Shown in pieces: positions 22,362 to 36,273 of a stretch of 64,000 bases of DNA; positions within the stretch are counted from its first letter, which is position 1; every line of letters begins with the position of its first letter. The translations under genes and the position numbers were made by a program. This DNA comes from Lyophyllum atratum (taxonomy: Eukaryota > Basidiomycota > Agaricomycetes > Agaricales > Lyophyllaceae): NCBI GenBank assembly GCA_014905825.1, contig JACGCN010000023.1, positions 682,001 to 746,000 of the forward strand, in the 5' to 3' direction. The notes under the pieces are model-generated. The model made no database searches, was not told where the DNA came from, and worked only from the letters and a program-made list of their open reading frames with translations.

Positions 22362-24531
22362 TTAGAATAACCAGGGCCCAACTAAAGGGGTTGCAAGCTT
22401 CAGTCACCATCAAGGAATAAAACATGAGCTATACTCACTCCTGCCAACAACGCCCTCAGGCATGATCTGCAAGCAGCCTTGATGTATGAGGTTGAGTGCC
22501 TTTACCGAATCCTTGGCTTCGATGACACAAGAAATATTTATCTCGCTGGCACCCTGGCTGATCATCTCGATGTTGACGTTACCCTGCGCAAGCGTCGTGA
22601 ACATTTTCCCAGCAATGCCGACCATGTTGCGCATCTCCTTTCCAACCAGGGAAAGGATCGTCATGTCTCGATGAATAGATACCTGGTAAAAAAATTATTG
22701 TTAGCAAAGGGAATGGAAACCTATCGAGAAAGAGTCTTACAGTGCCGCTCTTCTTAAGCTCCTTGATCAAACGGTCAAGGAGTTTTTTCGCCAGCCCATC
22801 TTCAATGGCCATACTGACATGCACTTCACTGGTACTGATCAAATCCACCACGACACCGTACTGGTCTAGGGTCCCAAATATGCCAGCCAAGAAGCCATGC
22901 GAAACGCTTTTGCGGTTCGAGTTGACGTTCAGAACAATGATGTGCTCCTTGATAGTAACAGCGGTCGGGAGCCTCTTGCGTTTCTGCGCCTCCTCCATAT
23001 AGGACCCGTGCTGCAGCGTTGCGAGAGGCACTGTTTCGTCGTTGGCCTGTAGCTCTTGCTCTTCCGTTGCCTCTACCTCAGGATCGGGGAATATGACCGT
23101 TCCTCCACCCTTAGGATTCTCGACGTTCTTGATCCTAATGGGAATCTTCCTGCGAATGGCCTACGATACCTATGAACCGCTGTTCATGATACGTTCATAC
23201 TAAACACGCACCTGCTCCATAGTAAACGGATGGACCACTTCGCTGCCATAGTACGTCAACTCCGCCGCCTCGTCGGGTGTGATGATGGAAATAAGTCGCG
23301 CAGTAGGGACTTTCCTGGGGTCTGCAGTAAAAATGCCATCGACTTCCTTCCAGATTTGAAGCTCGGCGGCGTCGAGACCCGCTGCTAGCAACGCGGAGCA
23401 CAAGTCGGTATAGCCCCGTCCAACCTGGCTCAGGAGGGAGCCCGGCACAGGCCCGAAAAAGCCAGTAACGACGGGTACCCTTGAACCACATTGTGCAACG
23501 CGTTCTCCAAGAGCGAATGCTAGTCGGTCATAGAATTCCTGATCAAGAGTTCCGTCCTCTTGGGCGTCACCAACTTCGACCTCGGCTACGACATCTTCCA
23601 GAGATACGTACTCCGCGTCTATGCCCTAGGAGGTACTATGTTATTGCGGTGTTCTAGTAGATGAATAAACCTTAAGAACCTGGTCGCGCAGCACAGCCGT
23701 CATGATTTTGCATGCAAGCCTTTCTCCCAAGCCTACGATGCTGTCTTGAGATCGTAAGGAGATTTCATCAATGATCTATCACGTATGGGGCGTCAGGGGA
23801 AAATGTATTCAATTATCGTATGTCGGACGAGGAGGAATAAGCATACCTGGGCCGCAAACAAAAAACTCCTCAGCCAATCACAATCATTCTCGATTTCTTG
23901 CAACAGCTCCTCCAGAATGTCAGGGTCTCGTACAGAGGCTCTGGCAGCTTTTATATGCTCGTCTCGAATAATGTCCACCGTGGCGTTGAACTCGGGTACC
24001 GTTTGACCTGGTAGTGGCGTAGCAAGAGGTGTTAACGCCGTAAATGACGAAGGGGGTGTTAGTCTGCCCCGCTGTGGACTCAATGGGGGTGAGTGTGAGC
24101 CATCGAATCCAGCACCGAATAGACCCCTCGTTACGGGGGTAGTCGTGCCGGATGGAGTAGAGGCTTTACGCGGACGTTGCAGAGCCTGTGATGCACATCT
24201 GAGAAGGAGGTTGGTGGTACCAAGTGCCTTGGTCGAACCAGAGCGTGCTGAGCATACGATGGCAACCTTGTGTTGATCAATGTAATTTCTGACACACGTC
24301 AATAGATAAGATAATTCTTGTGAACACGAATGACAATGGCACGAACGAGATAATATCCTCTGCAATTTTGACTGCAAACTTCCCAACACTGGTCCCACCG
24401 AACTTCTGCACGAGCCATCTTGCTGAAGGGTCTATGGTGTTTTGGTGAAGATTTGCCGGGGTGCGAGGTGGTGAGGAAGACTTGGAGGAAGACGGAGACG
24501 GTGAGGAGCCTGGTGTGGAATCGTCAGACAT
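22362..24531 (-). CDS. HOM3: Aspartokinase
   Basis: Catalyses ATP-dependent phosphorylation of aspartate, the first step to threonine, methionine and (via homoserine) isoleucine. The N-terminal exon gives the nucleotide-binding motif VQKFGGTSVGK after a Ser/Pro tract. Later exons give VAIVCSARSGSTKALGTTNL, a low-complexity insert with repeated Thr/Pro, IVGLGERLACKIMT, VVTGFFG, LLSQVGRGYTDLCSALLAA, WKEVDGIFTADPRKVP, and EAAELTYYGSEVVHPFTMEQ. Two ACT domains close the protein (IIVLNVNSNRKSVSHGFLA and MTILSLVGKEMRNMVGIAG), the sites of threonine feedback control in fungi. The last exon supplies IGPWLF and the stop at 22362. The start at 24531 is chosen because it lies just ahead of the conserved region; an in-frame ATG at 24588 is also possible. 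Confidence 0.95.
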
Positions 24532-26423
24532 GATTTCAGCAATAGGAGCAAGCAGCTGGTGCTGAATTTGCGAGTAAGCTGAGGGCAAGAAGGTATAGGC
24601 AAGGTATAGGAAGAGAAATGGTGCAAGAATCTGTTTTATATTTGACCCTCCGAGAACGTGGCCGAGTCATTTGTTTTATCCGCGTAAATCCGAGAAACTT
24701 TCACCGATATAGCCGATCAATTTCTCCTCCCAGTGACCACAAACCAATGGCACGTACGTTCCATAGTCACTCGATGTCGTTGAACGCTTGCCAACACTTT
24801 CTGATTGACGGAGAAATACACGGACCACAAGTGTCCGACAGCGGTCGCTCAGGATACCATCCTTGTCAGAGAAAAAAAGAAGCAAGTTCACCCTTAACGC
24901 GGCCACCAAATATTTCTATCACAACGACTCTGATGTTCCTTACGACGTGCTAGCAACAAAAGTCAGGATTTTCCGATGAAGTTGCTTCTGGCTTGCCTTC
25001 TGTCGAGCTTTGTGACCCTGCTCCACTTGCTCCCATGAGGCTTAGGATTCGCAGCTGCGATGCAGCAGTTACGATACGCTGGATTCTCTTTGGCTAGACA
25101 GTACTGCTCCCAATGGATGCGGCAGTTTTGCGTGCACGCTTTTGTGGGAGAATAAAGTAGATCCTAGCACGTCTCTGTTCATCCTCGTGAGCTAGCTTCG
25201 GAGAACGCGATTGGCCAAGATAGATGGACGAGCTGTTCCTACTCAGACCCGATGTATATGGTACACCTCTCCCCTTGGTGCTTTATAGCTCTGTCAAGAA
25301 CTACTTCTCGCAATCAGGTGCAAACCTTCAAGATCACGACTCAAACCATAAGCAGGACATCAGTTTCGATAGGCGCAGAGAGATTGCTCATGCCTCCCAG
25401 GACAAGGTCCGCCGCGCTTCCATGAACGTGACAGATATATAACCTACCGGTGCACCGTCGACTCGACTGTATGAATACCTTCTTCTGTCACGAAGCACTT
25501 CGTCGACTTACGCTACTGATGCCTCAGTACTCGCCCACCCCATCCGCACCGGCTTACTGGAGGCTGACGTACTGTCCATTCGGTAGTGCGCATCCTGGAA
25601 GACTCGTCTCACCGTCTATGGCGGTTGGTGCGGCGGTTGGGGCAAGAAGGACTTCGATTTTATTCAATCCCCAAATTCCTGGGACCATCCTTCTCTGTCC
25701 TTCTATGCCATTGCATATAAGGACCTATTGATTCGAACAGTAAGCTTCTATAATGGAGGTGACCTTGTGGGATGCTATCTCGTCGCTCGACATCCAGACA
25801 GGCATCGATCTTATGATTCCTCGTTGATATGCTCCGCCACATACGATTCGTCAGCCCGATTGACGACACAGATATCGCCCGACCACACTTGTAATGGTAT
25901 TGGCTGGAAATATAGGCTGGAGGAAGGTGTGGTGAAGCAAGGAACGCATGGGAAGAACAGCATCTCCCTCAAGTTCCGAAATCGGGTCTCTAGGCGATTT
26001 GAGAGAGCTGCTTTACACAAGATGTGAACCTCGTGGTCTATGCCTTGTGGTGACTTCAATAAGTCTCTACCGCCTTTAAGTTGTCGTGGCCACAGGCGAA
26101 TCTGTGGTCTCGACTCTCCCGACATCCGTAAGTGTTGAGCATTCATCTACTGCAATCAAGCATGCATTTTTATCAATGTTCACAGTTATTTTGCCACTTG
26201 ACATGAGGTGCACCAGTTGTCCGCATGCGTGTCTTGCAACCTGGGCCAGGTGGTCAATGATTCTCATCGGGCCGGTGCTACCGGACAAACAACTATTCCG
26301 TCATGTGCCACCTGTTCGGAAGTGCCGCCGATGTTTGCAATCGCGCAAGCTGCGTTCAGACGATCCCCTCTCTCCCACTTCTCTCATATCTTTCGGAACA
26401 CACACAGAGCATCAGTTTCAACA
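24532..26423. other. Intergenic between divergent aspartokinase and Xaa-Pro aminopeptidase
   Basis: A 1.9-kb divergent intergenic region. Short ORFs on both strands do not splice into anything I recognise. Apart from the small site at 24664 I see nothing definite. Confidence 0.5.
24664..24670 (-). promoter_or_regulatory. Possible Gcn4/CpcA-type site upstream of aspartokinase
   Basis: ATGACTC lies about 135 bp ahead of the chosen aspartokinase start. It is the core of the general amino acid control element TGA(C/G)TCA with one mismatch. Such a site fits regulation of amino acid genes, but a seven-base match can occur by chance. Confidence 0.3.
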
Positions 26424-29416
26424 ATGGGAGCAAAAGGAGGGCATAGAGTTAACACATCCGACCGCCTGGCTGCCCTTCGGGAGCTAATGGCCCAGAAGGA
26501 GCACGATGTTCAGGCTTTCGTGGTCACCTCCGAGGATCAACGTGAGTTCCAGTCTGATCAAGATCAAGAACTGGATTACAGCCAAACTTCCCGCTAGACT
26601 CCAGCGAGTACCTCGCACACTGTGATGACAGACGAGCCTTCATCTCCGGCTTCAATGGCTCTGCTGGTGTGCAACAATCTATTCTATCGTGAACCTGCAG
26701 CTGACGTTTCGAACAACGAAGGATGTGCTGTGATAACGTTGAAGGAAGCATTCTTGTTCACCGATGGTCGATACTTTCTGCAGGCAGAGAAGCAACTAGA
26801 CGAGTCAGTCCCGTATGATTCCCGGTGCCTGCATCTGCTAATGGAAGAATAGTAACTGGACATTGATGAAGCAAGGTTTGAAAGGTGAGGTATTATCTGG
26901 AAGCTTATCCATGCACCAGCTCTAATCCAGAGGACTAAGATGTACCGACTTGGCAGGACTTCCTTTCTAAGGTATGACACATCGTCTCACACTATTCGAC
27001 TACCTACCACTTCTCCCAGAATTTGGAGCCATCTACACGGATAGGAATCGATCCTACGTTGATATCGGCATGTAAGACTGGCACACCGTCCCGCCAGCGA
27101 ATACATTGCTTACTCACTTCCCCCAAGCTGATGCCCAAACCATCGAGAAGGCTCTGGAACCTCGAGGATCAACCCTTGTTCCTCTGGAGAAGAATATTGT
27201 TGATGCCGTCTGGACCGATCGTCCCCCTCGCCCACACAATCCGGTATTTCACCTTGATGAGAAGTACTCAGGTATGTGCATCGCGAAGTGAATTTGGGCA
27301 TCTACCGAATCGCCATCAGGTCAATCACCCGCCGACAAGGTTAAAGCTGTCCGAGAGGAGCTAGCCAAGAACAAATATCAAGCCATTGTTGTCAGCATGC
27401 TCGATGAAGTCGCCTGGTTGTTCAATCTTCGTGGTTCAGATATCGATTTCAACCCTGGTGTGTCCCCGCTCGCATGCGGTCATCGAATTCTACTAATCTA
27501 TCAATGAACAAAGTGTTCTTCGCTTATGCCGTCGTCACGGTTGATTCGGTGGAACTCTTTGTCGAGAAGTCTCAACTTACCGAGGATGCGGTCAAATATC
27601 TCGATGGCCACGTCAATATCCAACCTTACGATTCATTCTTCGACTACCTCGAGCAGTTACCAGGCAACCTGACTCTCAATGACGAAGCAGTGTGTTCTCT
27701 TCCGTCATTCATCACCCTCGTCTCAATATCGCACTCTTCCAGAAAGTCCTCATTGGTAGCAATGCCAGTCTCGCTATTGCGCTTGCCTTGTCCAAGGTCA
27801 GTCATCGGAATATAACGCCAAAGAGGGAGTGTCCTCACTACTTATCTAAAAGGACAAATATACTATTGCGCGCTCCCCCGTCACTGATTTGAAGGCCATC
27901 AAGAATGCAACTGAAGTTGAAGGATTCCGGCAATCTCACATCCGCGATGGCTCTGCTTTGGCACGGTACTTTGCTTGGCTTGAGGAACAGCTAAACAATG
28001 GCATCGAAATCAACGAAAGCCAAGGTGCTGATAAGTTGAAAGAGTTCAGATCGTGGGTGTCTTGGCCTACTTCGATTTTAAGTCAGATACCCATTTAACA
28101 CCTCTTGTTTGGCTTCTAGTGAACTTGACTTATTCCGCGGACTCTCATTCGAGACCATCTCATCGACAGGCCCCAATGGCGGTATGCTCTCTAAATTCTT
28201 GGCTCATTCCATCATTATTCAAGTTATTCCTATAGCTATCATCCATTACTCTCCGGACCCAGAAGATTGCGCCATCATCAAGAAGGAACAGGTAGGTACT
28301 AGCACTCGTTCTGGATAACCATTCGTTAATACCATCTACCTAGATTTACCTGTGTGACTCAGGGGGCGAGTGGCTCAGTGATTGCGTTTTTCTGTGTTTA
28401 GCCAACCTCTGCTTTCCACAGCCCAGTTCCTAGACGGCACAACTGATGTGACAAGAACCTGGGTTTGTTCTCGCTGATTAACCTCCGGTATAGAAGCTTA
28501 CGCACCTCATCTAGCATTTCGGTACTCCGACGGACGAGGAGAAACGAGCCTTTACACGCGTGCTTCAAGGCCATATCGCTATCGACACTGTAGTGTTTCC
28601 GAACGGCACCACTGGTGGGTTACTCCTCCCAATCTCTTTTCGCATGACAGTGACAAGTGTTTAGGATACATTATGTGAGATTTAACTTAATCCATGCTCG
28701 TGGTCACCTGAGCTGAAGCTGGATGCCCTCCAAGTGATGCGATGGCTCGACGACCGCTCTGGCAGGATGGACTTGGTGGGTTATATCCAATGATTCTATC
28801 TTAAGCGACTTTGTTCATGTATAGTTGGAAATTAGACTATCGGTAAGTCACCACATAGGTCGACTAAAAGGAACGCCTGTTCAATTTCCTATAGCCACGG
28901 TACTGGCCACGGTGTTGGCCATTTTCTCAATGTTCACGAAGGTCCTCACGGGATCGGTGTGCGGATAGGTATGGCGGGTGTCCCTTCTTATGCGTAGGAC
29001 GTAACTCAGGAATTGTCTAGGCTATAACGCCTCCCCGCTGAAAGCAGGCATGACAGTCTCCAATGAGCCTGGCTATTACGCTGACGGGAAATTCGGAATC
29101 CGAATCGAGAGCATCGTCATTGTTCGCGAAGTCGAGACCCCTAACAACTTCGGAGACAAGGGGTTCCTGGGGTTCGAATGCGTCACCATGTCAGTAAATT
29201 CCTTTTCTTCCACCTGCTACCTATGTTCAACCTTTCATCTCCGTGATGCTTAGGTGCCCAATCCAAAAGAGTCTTGTGGACACAACTTTACTGACTGCTG
29301 AAGAGCGGAACTGGCTGAATGCCTACCATGAAGAGACCTGGGCTAAGGTGTCGCCACTTCTCAAGAACGATGAAAGGGCTCTGAAATGGCTAGAGAGGGA
29401 ATGTGCACCTCTGTAA
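26424..29416 (+). CDS. Xaa-Pro aminopeptidase (APP1/Fra1 type, M24B)
   Basis: Cytosolic metallopeptidase that removes the first residue before proline. The gene is cut into about 18 short exons, all of which join in frame. The N-terminal domains give [39 protein letters not shown] and [16 protein letters not shown]. The catalytic pita-bread fold follows. Metal ligands are seen in the DGTTDV motif, in [16 protein letters not shown], in [14 protein letters not shown] and in FECVTM, so both Asp, His and both Glu ligands are present. The C-terminus ends WLERECAPL. Two splicing oddities are clear. The intron at 28366-28421 starts with GC instead of GT. A 7-nt exon at 28836-28842 supplies parts of Asp-Tyr-Arg just before the HGTGHG motif. 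The length of about 615 residues is normal for the family. Confidence 0.94.
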
Positions 29417-29493
29417 CGCGCTGGCTGCTTTCTGGTGTCTCGATCAATCTTGTATAGTTATTGGATGCTTCGTCTGCGACATGATAAACATGT

Positions 29494-30796
29494 TTAAATG
29501 GAGACATCGGTGAAAACTGGACGATGGTCGCTTGCAAGAAGGCCATCATCTGACAGAGAAGTTTCGACTTTCTGACCCTGGGCCGTCCTGAGACGTTTTT
29601 TCAGCCACTCCTTTCATCACGCTAGCACAGTAGCAAGACTTACCACCCTTTATTGCTCCCACCAAAAACGAAATCGATCCTTGTCCAGCTGGAGGTGTCA
29701 TTGGGAGCTGTGAAACCGGTGAATGTTGCAAAGTTTGTAGATACACTGCGCCTAGGTGCTTGGCCGCGCAAGTCGAGGAGTTTAAAATCAGGAAGTTGGT
29801 CTGCTTTGACTGCATATTTCGCTGCGAAAGTAGCATTGATTGCCACTGGAGGTGCAGCGCCTGTTATAATGCTGTAAGCTCCGGAGTCTGTGCCCGTGGA
29901 AGGGCTAACAGGAAACGTCAATAAATATTGTGAGGGTGCTTGTGGCATCAAACGTCTACCTGTTGAAGTCGCCAGTAATGAGAACGGGAGAACCTGTTCT
30001 TACGGCTTCAAAGCGAGCTCTGACGAGTAGCATGGAAGCACCGAGCCTTCGTTGGGCATCAGATTGATCGTCAAGATGGGTATTCAGAAGAGTGAAGTTC
30101 TTTCGTTCGTTTCCAACATATGTGGAAAAGTACGCCGCGGTACAGATACGAATAGAGCCAGCGCCGGGAAATTTGGACGGCTCAGAGGGTGTGTTTCTAA
30201 AGCAGCTCAATAATATGTCGAACATCACACGGATCTAAGGACTTACGACAACCAGAAGAAATCCTTGGAAATCAGCTTCACATCGCTGTGACAGCATATG
30301 AGCTTCAGAATAGGACAGATTTAAAAGAACTTGAATTGCACTGCACTTCTTGAAGAAGATGGGGCTAAATTCGCCAGCCGCAACTCCATCATCGCGGCCA
30401 ACGCCAATCTGCCAGGGGGAAGCGGGTGAGTGTTAATTATTAGTGTTTCCCTGACTTCGCGAGACGACCTACCCAGGACCATTCGGGGCCAAACAGTTCT
30501 GCTAGGTCATTGACTTGCCTGACTAGCGCCTCCTGAAAGCCTGCAGAGATTATGCGCTTTGTGAGCATTGTTAGGTGAGAAGAGATGAAGGGACAGTCCA
30601 CCCACTGGCTATGGTTATCCCTTCACTCAAAAGGTGCTCTGCGACTCGGATACGCCTTGTGCTCCACGGTTGCTCCTTTGTAAGGGTCAAGAAGGCAGGT
30701 TGCTGAAGTGGGTCTGGAAGTGAGTCAAGGGACTGTTGTACGGTGATGTTATTGGGTTGGGAGTCAAAGCGTAGGTTGTAAATGACGATTTCTCAT
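29494..30796 (-). CDS. Endonuclease/exonuclease/phosphatase (EEP) family hydrolase, frameshift at start
   Basis: Metal-dependent EEP-fold hydrolase, likely cytosolic, of the fungal group related to DNase I and inositol phosphatases; the substrate is unknown. Reading the minus strand, the exons give VIYNLRFDSQPNN, FQEALVRQVNDLAELFG with W-I-G-V-G-R-D-D-G after an intron, DVKLISKDFFWLSNTPSEP, NTHLDDQSDAQRR, LITGDFNS and finally ASDHRPVFTDVSI. These hold the active-site E, NTH.D, GDFN and SDHR residues. The best start, ATG at 30796, is followed by one extra A in an AAA run (30791-30789); with two A's it would read M-R-I-V-I-Y-N-L-R-F. As given, the frame breaks at codon 3. This is either a homopolymer error in the assembly or a young pseudogene. 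The last two coding exons were copied to 42.2 kb. Confidence 0.8.
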
Positions 30797-31504
30797 CGCT
30801 GCAGCGTAATGGGCTGCGATGGCCAATATCTGCAAAGAAATGAGGCCATTGCTCAGGTTGGAGAACATGAGGGCTAGGAGACAGTAGTGCGAACGTGGGG
30901 CTTCTGAGAGACAGAACTATCTTGGTCGCCGCTGATACAAGATCATTTCCGAAGAATAGAAGGTGAGAGACAATGTGGTTGTCCAACCGCCTGCTGAAAC
31001 GGCGGAAGGAAGTCAGTTGTAACTTGCGTGGGCCAGCCGCCGTTGATCAAGCTCATCGACACCAAACACCGCGCCGAAGCGGGTTCTGGAGGAGTGTTTT
31101 TGCATAATGAATGGATGGGTATGTATCCGCAGATATAGATACGCTACACCGCCAGATGATCTTACTCATGGCATGGCAAGGGGCGGTGATGAAGCCTAAT
31201 TCAACTTTTAGGCTACACTGGCAGAAAAACATTAAGATCATATGTCCTTAAAGCGTAAAAGTCCCCATCAGATAGGGTAGGCAGAAGGGAGATAGCTAGA
31301 AGAACTAGCTTAGATTCTAGAGGTCATGGGGGCGTTGCGGCTTGAGAAGCATTGGAATTTCTGATAGTGTCTAGGTAATACAACAAGTCAATCACAAAGG
31401 GTTTTCCAAAACCATTCGATGTTGTTCGGGAGGTCCTGCGTTGTAGTTTGTGGCCTGAAAGTAGTGTCAATAATCGTAACATTTCCTTCTGTGGCCAGCT
31501 CACT
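30797..31504. other. Intergenic: EEP promoter region
   Basis: About 700 bp upstream of the EEP gene, ending at the stop of the small secreted peptide gene. No convincing gene or repeat is seen. Confidence 0.5.
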
Positions 31505-31706
31505 TCAGCTACAGCCTGGCCCTAGAAATAATTGTCAGCACCGACCAAAGTTATGTCAGAGAAAACTCACGGAGGACATCATCCACGCCAGACGGGGTTC
31601 TGCAATCACCATCGCCAGGAGCCGCCACGGCTGTAGCTTCGTGCACGATGGCGAGTTGCACAAGCACGAGAAGGATGAGGGTAGTGAAGGGTTTGACGAA
31701 TTGCAT
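31505..31706 (-). CDS. Small secreted two-cysteine peptide precursor (LRPGCS family), copy A
   Basis: Two exons (31706-31571 and 31521-31505) give a 50-residue precursor. Residues 1 to about 27 are a signal peptide: MQFVKP, then a Leu/Val/Ile-rich core, then HEATA. The mature part has only two cysteines, C36 and C49, in the pattern C-x-x-P-S-x(4)-V-L-R-P-G-C-S-stop. The intron is in phase 1 inside the Arg codon of LRPGCS. A second gene at 57547-57754 has the same layout, the same intron site and the same ending, which is why I take this short ORF as real. I do not know the function. A secreted disulfide-closed peptide, a signalling peptide or a modified (RiPP-like) core are all possible. The nearest plus-strand gene, 1.2 kb away and divergent, codes a UstYa protein. 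Confidence 0.72.
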
Positions 31707-32910
31707 TTTGCAAGGATGTTAACTGGAATTACCGTTTGGCGGGAAGAAAGTCGATAGGTTGGCAAGGTATCTCCCGCTTAGGCTTTATAGAAATTCGATA
31801 ACGACAATACAGGGCCAGCCCCCACAGCTGGCTATCGAGGCACTGACAGTCTTGGCCTATCAAGGGGGGTGTCGTATGACCAAATGACGAGAACGAAGCA
31901 CACACCAAGAAAGCTGCACTATGTCAGTCGTTTTGAATGAGGGTGATCTCTAACGAACCTGTAATGCGCCAAGGACTCAGTTGGGAGTTTAGGCTACGGG
32001 ATTGACGGGAGATTGGTAGAGGGATCCACCCAAGATCCGAATGATACGCGCCCGAGAATACAGAAGGCCATACCTTAGTCTCATTGTATCATCCAAAGGC
32101 GCAGATCCTTGCATATTTTCGGCCTCCTAACCTGTCTAGATGACGGAAAATTACTCAGCAGCATCGGGACCGGAAAACGAGATAAACGCACCACATGTAC
32201 GAGTAAAGAAAAATGGGATAATTTCATATATCTGTCTAGAATCACCCAAGTCAATGTTACTATATGCATGGCAAAGCGAGGCAGTATTGCGAGGCCATGC
32301 GAGGCAAGGAACGGCAGGACCGCTCCAAGTACAGTCGTGGGTAAGTTCCAGGAACTTGGCAGTCGTACCTGGTTTAGCGATGTCATGCGAAAGCACACGA
32401 TCTCTATACCATCCGTGAAGTAGAGGCATGCCCTGGACCTGAAGTGATGGTGCATATGGAGGATCCTTTCGGCGTCATTTGCGACCACAAGTGCACGAGT
32501 GCTTGACATGCGTTTGCATGTTTGGAAAGGATATTCCAGTATTCTAACGACCAAGACGGATAGAAGCAAAGATAATATGCGTGGCGAAGGTTTAGATTGA
32601 CTGCATCTGGGTGATTAAGATCGAGAGTGCCATGGGTTCGACTACGAGACAGCGGGCGCAAGCGATAAGAGCCTCGAGTCAATCGAAGACATGTTCGACC
32701 CGATGACAAGGTCATGGAAGGTTTGTAGACTCGACAAGCGATCATCGGACGGTCTGCGAAGCCGCTCATTCTTGAGCATGCGAGCATTGAACTCAATCTC
32801 GATGTCAGACGACTACACTGACAGATTGGCCCCATGAGATTGTATCCGTCAGTTACACGTGTTCTCGCAGGTCCAAAACAGAGAAGCTCGTATACGCACC
32901 AGAAGATACT
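31707..32910. other. Shared upstream region of peptide gene A and UstYa gene
   Basis: A 1.2-kb divergent intergenic stretch. Short ORFs on the minus strand (up to 162 codons) have no recognisable family. A CACGTG box lies at 32856-32861, 50 bp ahead of the UstYa start chosen here; one such hexamer is weak evidence. Confidence 0.45.
31783..31790 (-). promoter_or_regulatory. TATA-like box of peptide gene A
   Basis: CTATAAAG on the minus strand, 77 bp ahead of the start codon. The paralogue at 57.5 kb also has a TATA box at similar distance, which supports both as transcribed genes. Confidence 0.5.
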
Positions 32911-33582
32911 ATGCTGCCTACAATCGGTACATTGACAATATGGGCTGTAATCGTCGCGAACTTAGGCATTGCAATCCTCAACGTGAAGCAGCTTTCGAGG
33001 TATGGGACCTTTAGAACGGGTATGTCGCTATCCATTTGCTAGGAAAGAAAACAGTTGAAACTTCAATGATCACCCACAGACGGTCGACTCCGGACATACA
33101 CATACCTGGGCCAGGACTTTCCCCTCGAATACCCAGTTGGGCCATTAGACGACGTCGCCACAACCTTGCACGAAACCACCCTCCTCCAGATAGACAGCAA
33201 GGATCCAAATGCTATGAAAGAGTGGGAGTTGCTAGAAACCTTACCGAAGGGATATGGACGGGTGCGGCTAGGCCCAGACCAACGGCTGTTTCTTGTCGCC
33301 ATGTTCCACCAATTTCATTGCCTTAGGGCTATGGAAATAAGACTGCGCGACAGAAACGCGTCATATATAGACGCTGAGCACTATGCCCATTGTCTCAATT
33401 ATCTGCGTCAAACGTTGCTCTGCGACGCGAATGACTCCTTAGAGGAAGGGGACTTCATGGAAAGGAATCTGGACGTTGATAGAATTGGTGATACTATGGT
33501 ATGTCGGGACTGGGAGGCAATCTATGCGGCGATGAACGAGAACGACGATGCATTTGGGAGGTGGGGGAAGAAGTGGAATTAG
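32911..33582 (+). CDS. UstYa-family (DUF3328) protein
   Basis: Two exons (32911-33019, 33080-33582) give 203 residues. One membrane helix lies at the N-terminus (IGTLTIWAVIVANLGIAIL), followed by the lumenal domain. The two family motifs are present and complete: HQFHCL at residues ~115-120 and HYAHCLNYLRQTLLC about 30 residues later, then DTMVCRDWEAIY. The two HxxHC sites are thought to bind metal. Proteins of this family carry out oxidative cyclisation and other oxidations in ustiloxin-type ribosomal peptides and in several other fungal pathways. The N-terminus is short for the family, so an upstream exon may be missing. Context: divergent from a tiny secreted peptide gene and close to terpene synthase and GMC genes. 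Confidence 0.88.
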
Positions 33583-33832
33583 CCGAGATTTGAAGAAGCG
33601 TCCGCCGGCGTCTAAAACTTGTTTACTAGGTTGCAGTCCTAGGGGTCTGTCCTGGGTCTGTCTAAATACTCTTTGTATGATGATGGACGCGCAAGTCACT
33701 AAGACCGCGAACCCCACTCTACGCATGGTCCTTAAGTGTGATCATCACCAGGGACTTGAGCGTCAAAATCATCGGCCGCTTCTTGAACTGCACCTTCGCT
33801 AATTTACTTCATACCGCGCGTTCATTGCCACC

Positions 33833-35919
<2,087 letters not shown>

Positions 35920-36273
35920 AATTACATTCGTTAGGAGGGAACGTAGCCACGATTACGTCGGATTAGATAGAAGCAATAAATGAGTACATCCCTGTTGTTG
36001 ACCTGAAGTTTAATCATCCCCCTTACTTAGATCTTACACTGGGAACAGCGGCTTGATACCAAGGCGATATGATTTTGCAGACAAAACTTTCGCGGCTGGG
36101 ATTCCGACACGGTCAATATCTGGCGCACATAGTATACTGCTATCGTGATATTCTAGATCTACGTGCAGCCAAGTTTCTCGCATATGCCGATCAACCCCCA
36201 GATATGAACCAACTACGGGCGACTCCAAAGAAAAATTCAGCTACAAGTTACCGCGTACGAAGCGGAAAAACAC
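35920..36273. other. Convergent intergenic region
   Basis: Between the ends of the MET17-like gene and the minus-strand UstYa-like gene. Nothing else is seen. Confidence 0.5.

Noticed and set aside
32081..32569. 162-codon minus-strand ORF between peptide A and UstYa
   Set aside because: Overlapped by other ORFs of similar size in several frames; no family, signal or splice support.
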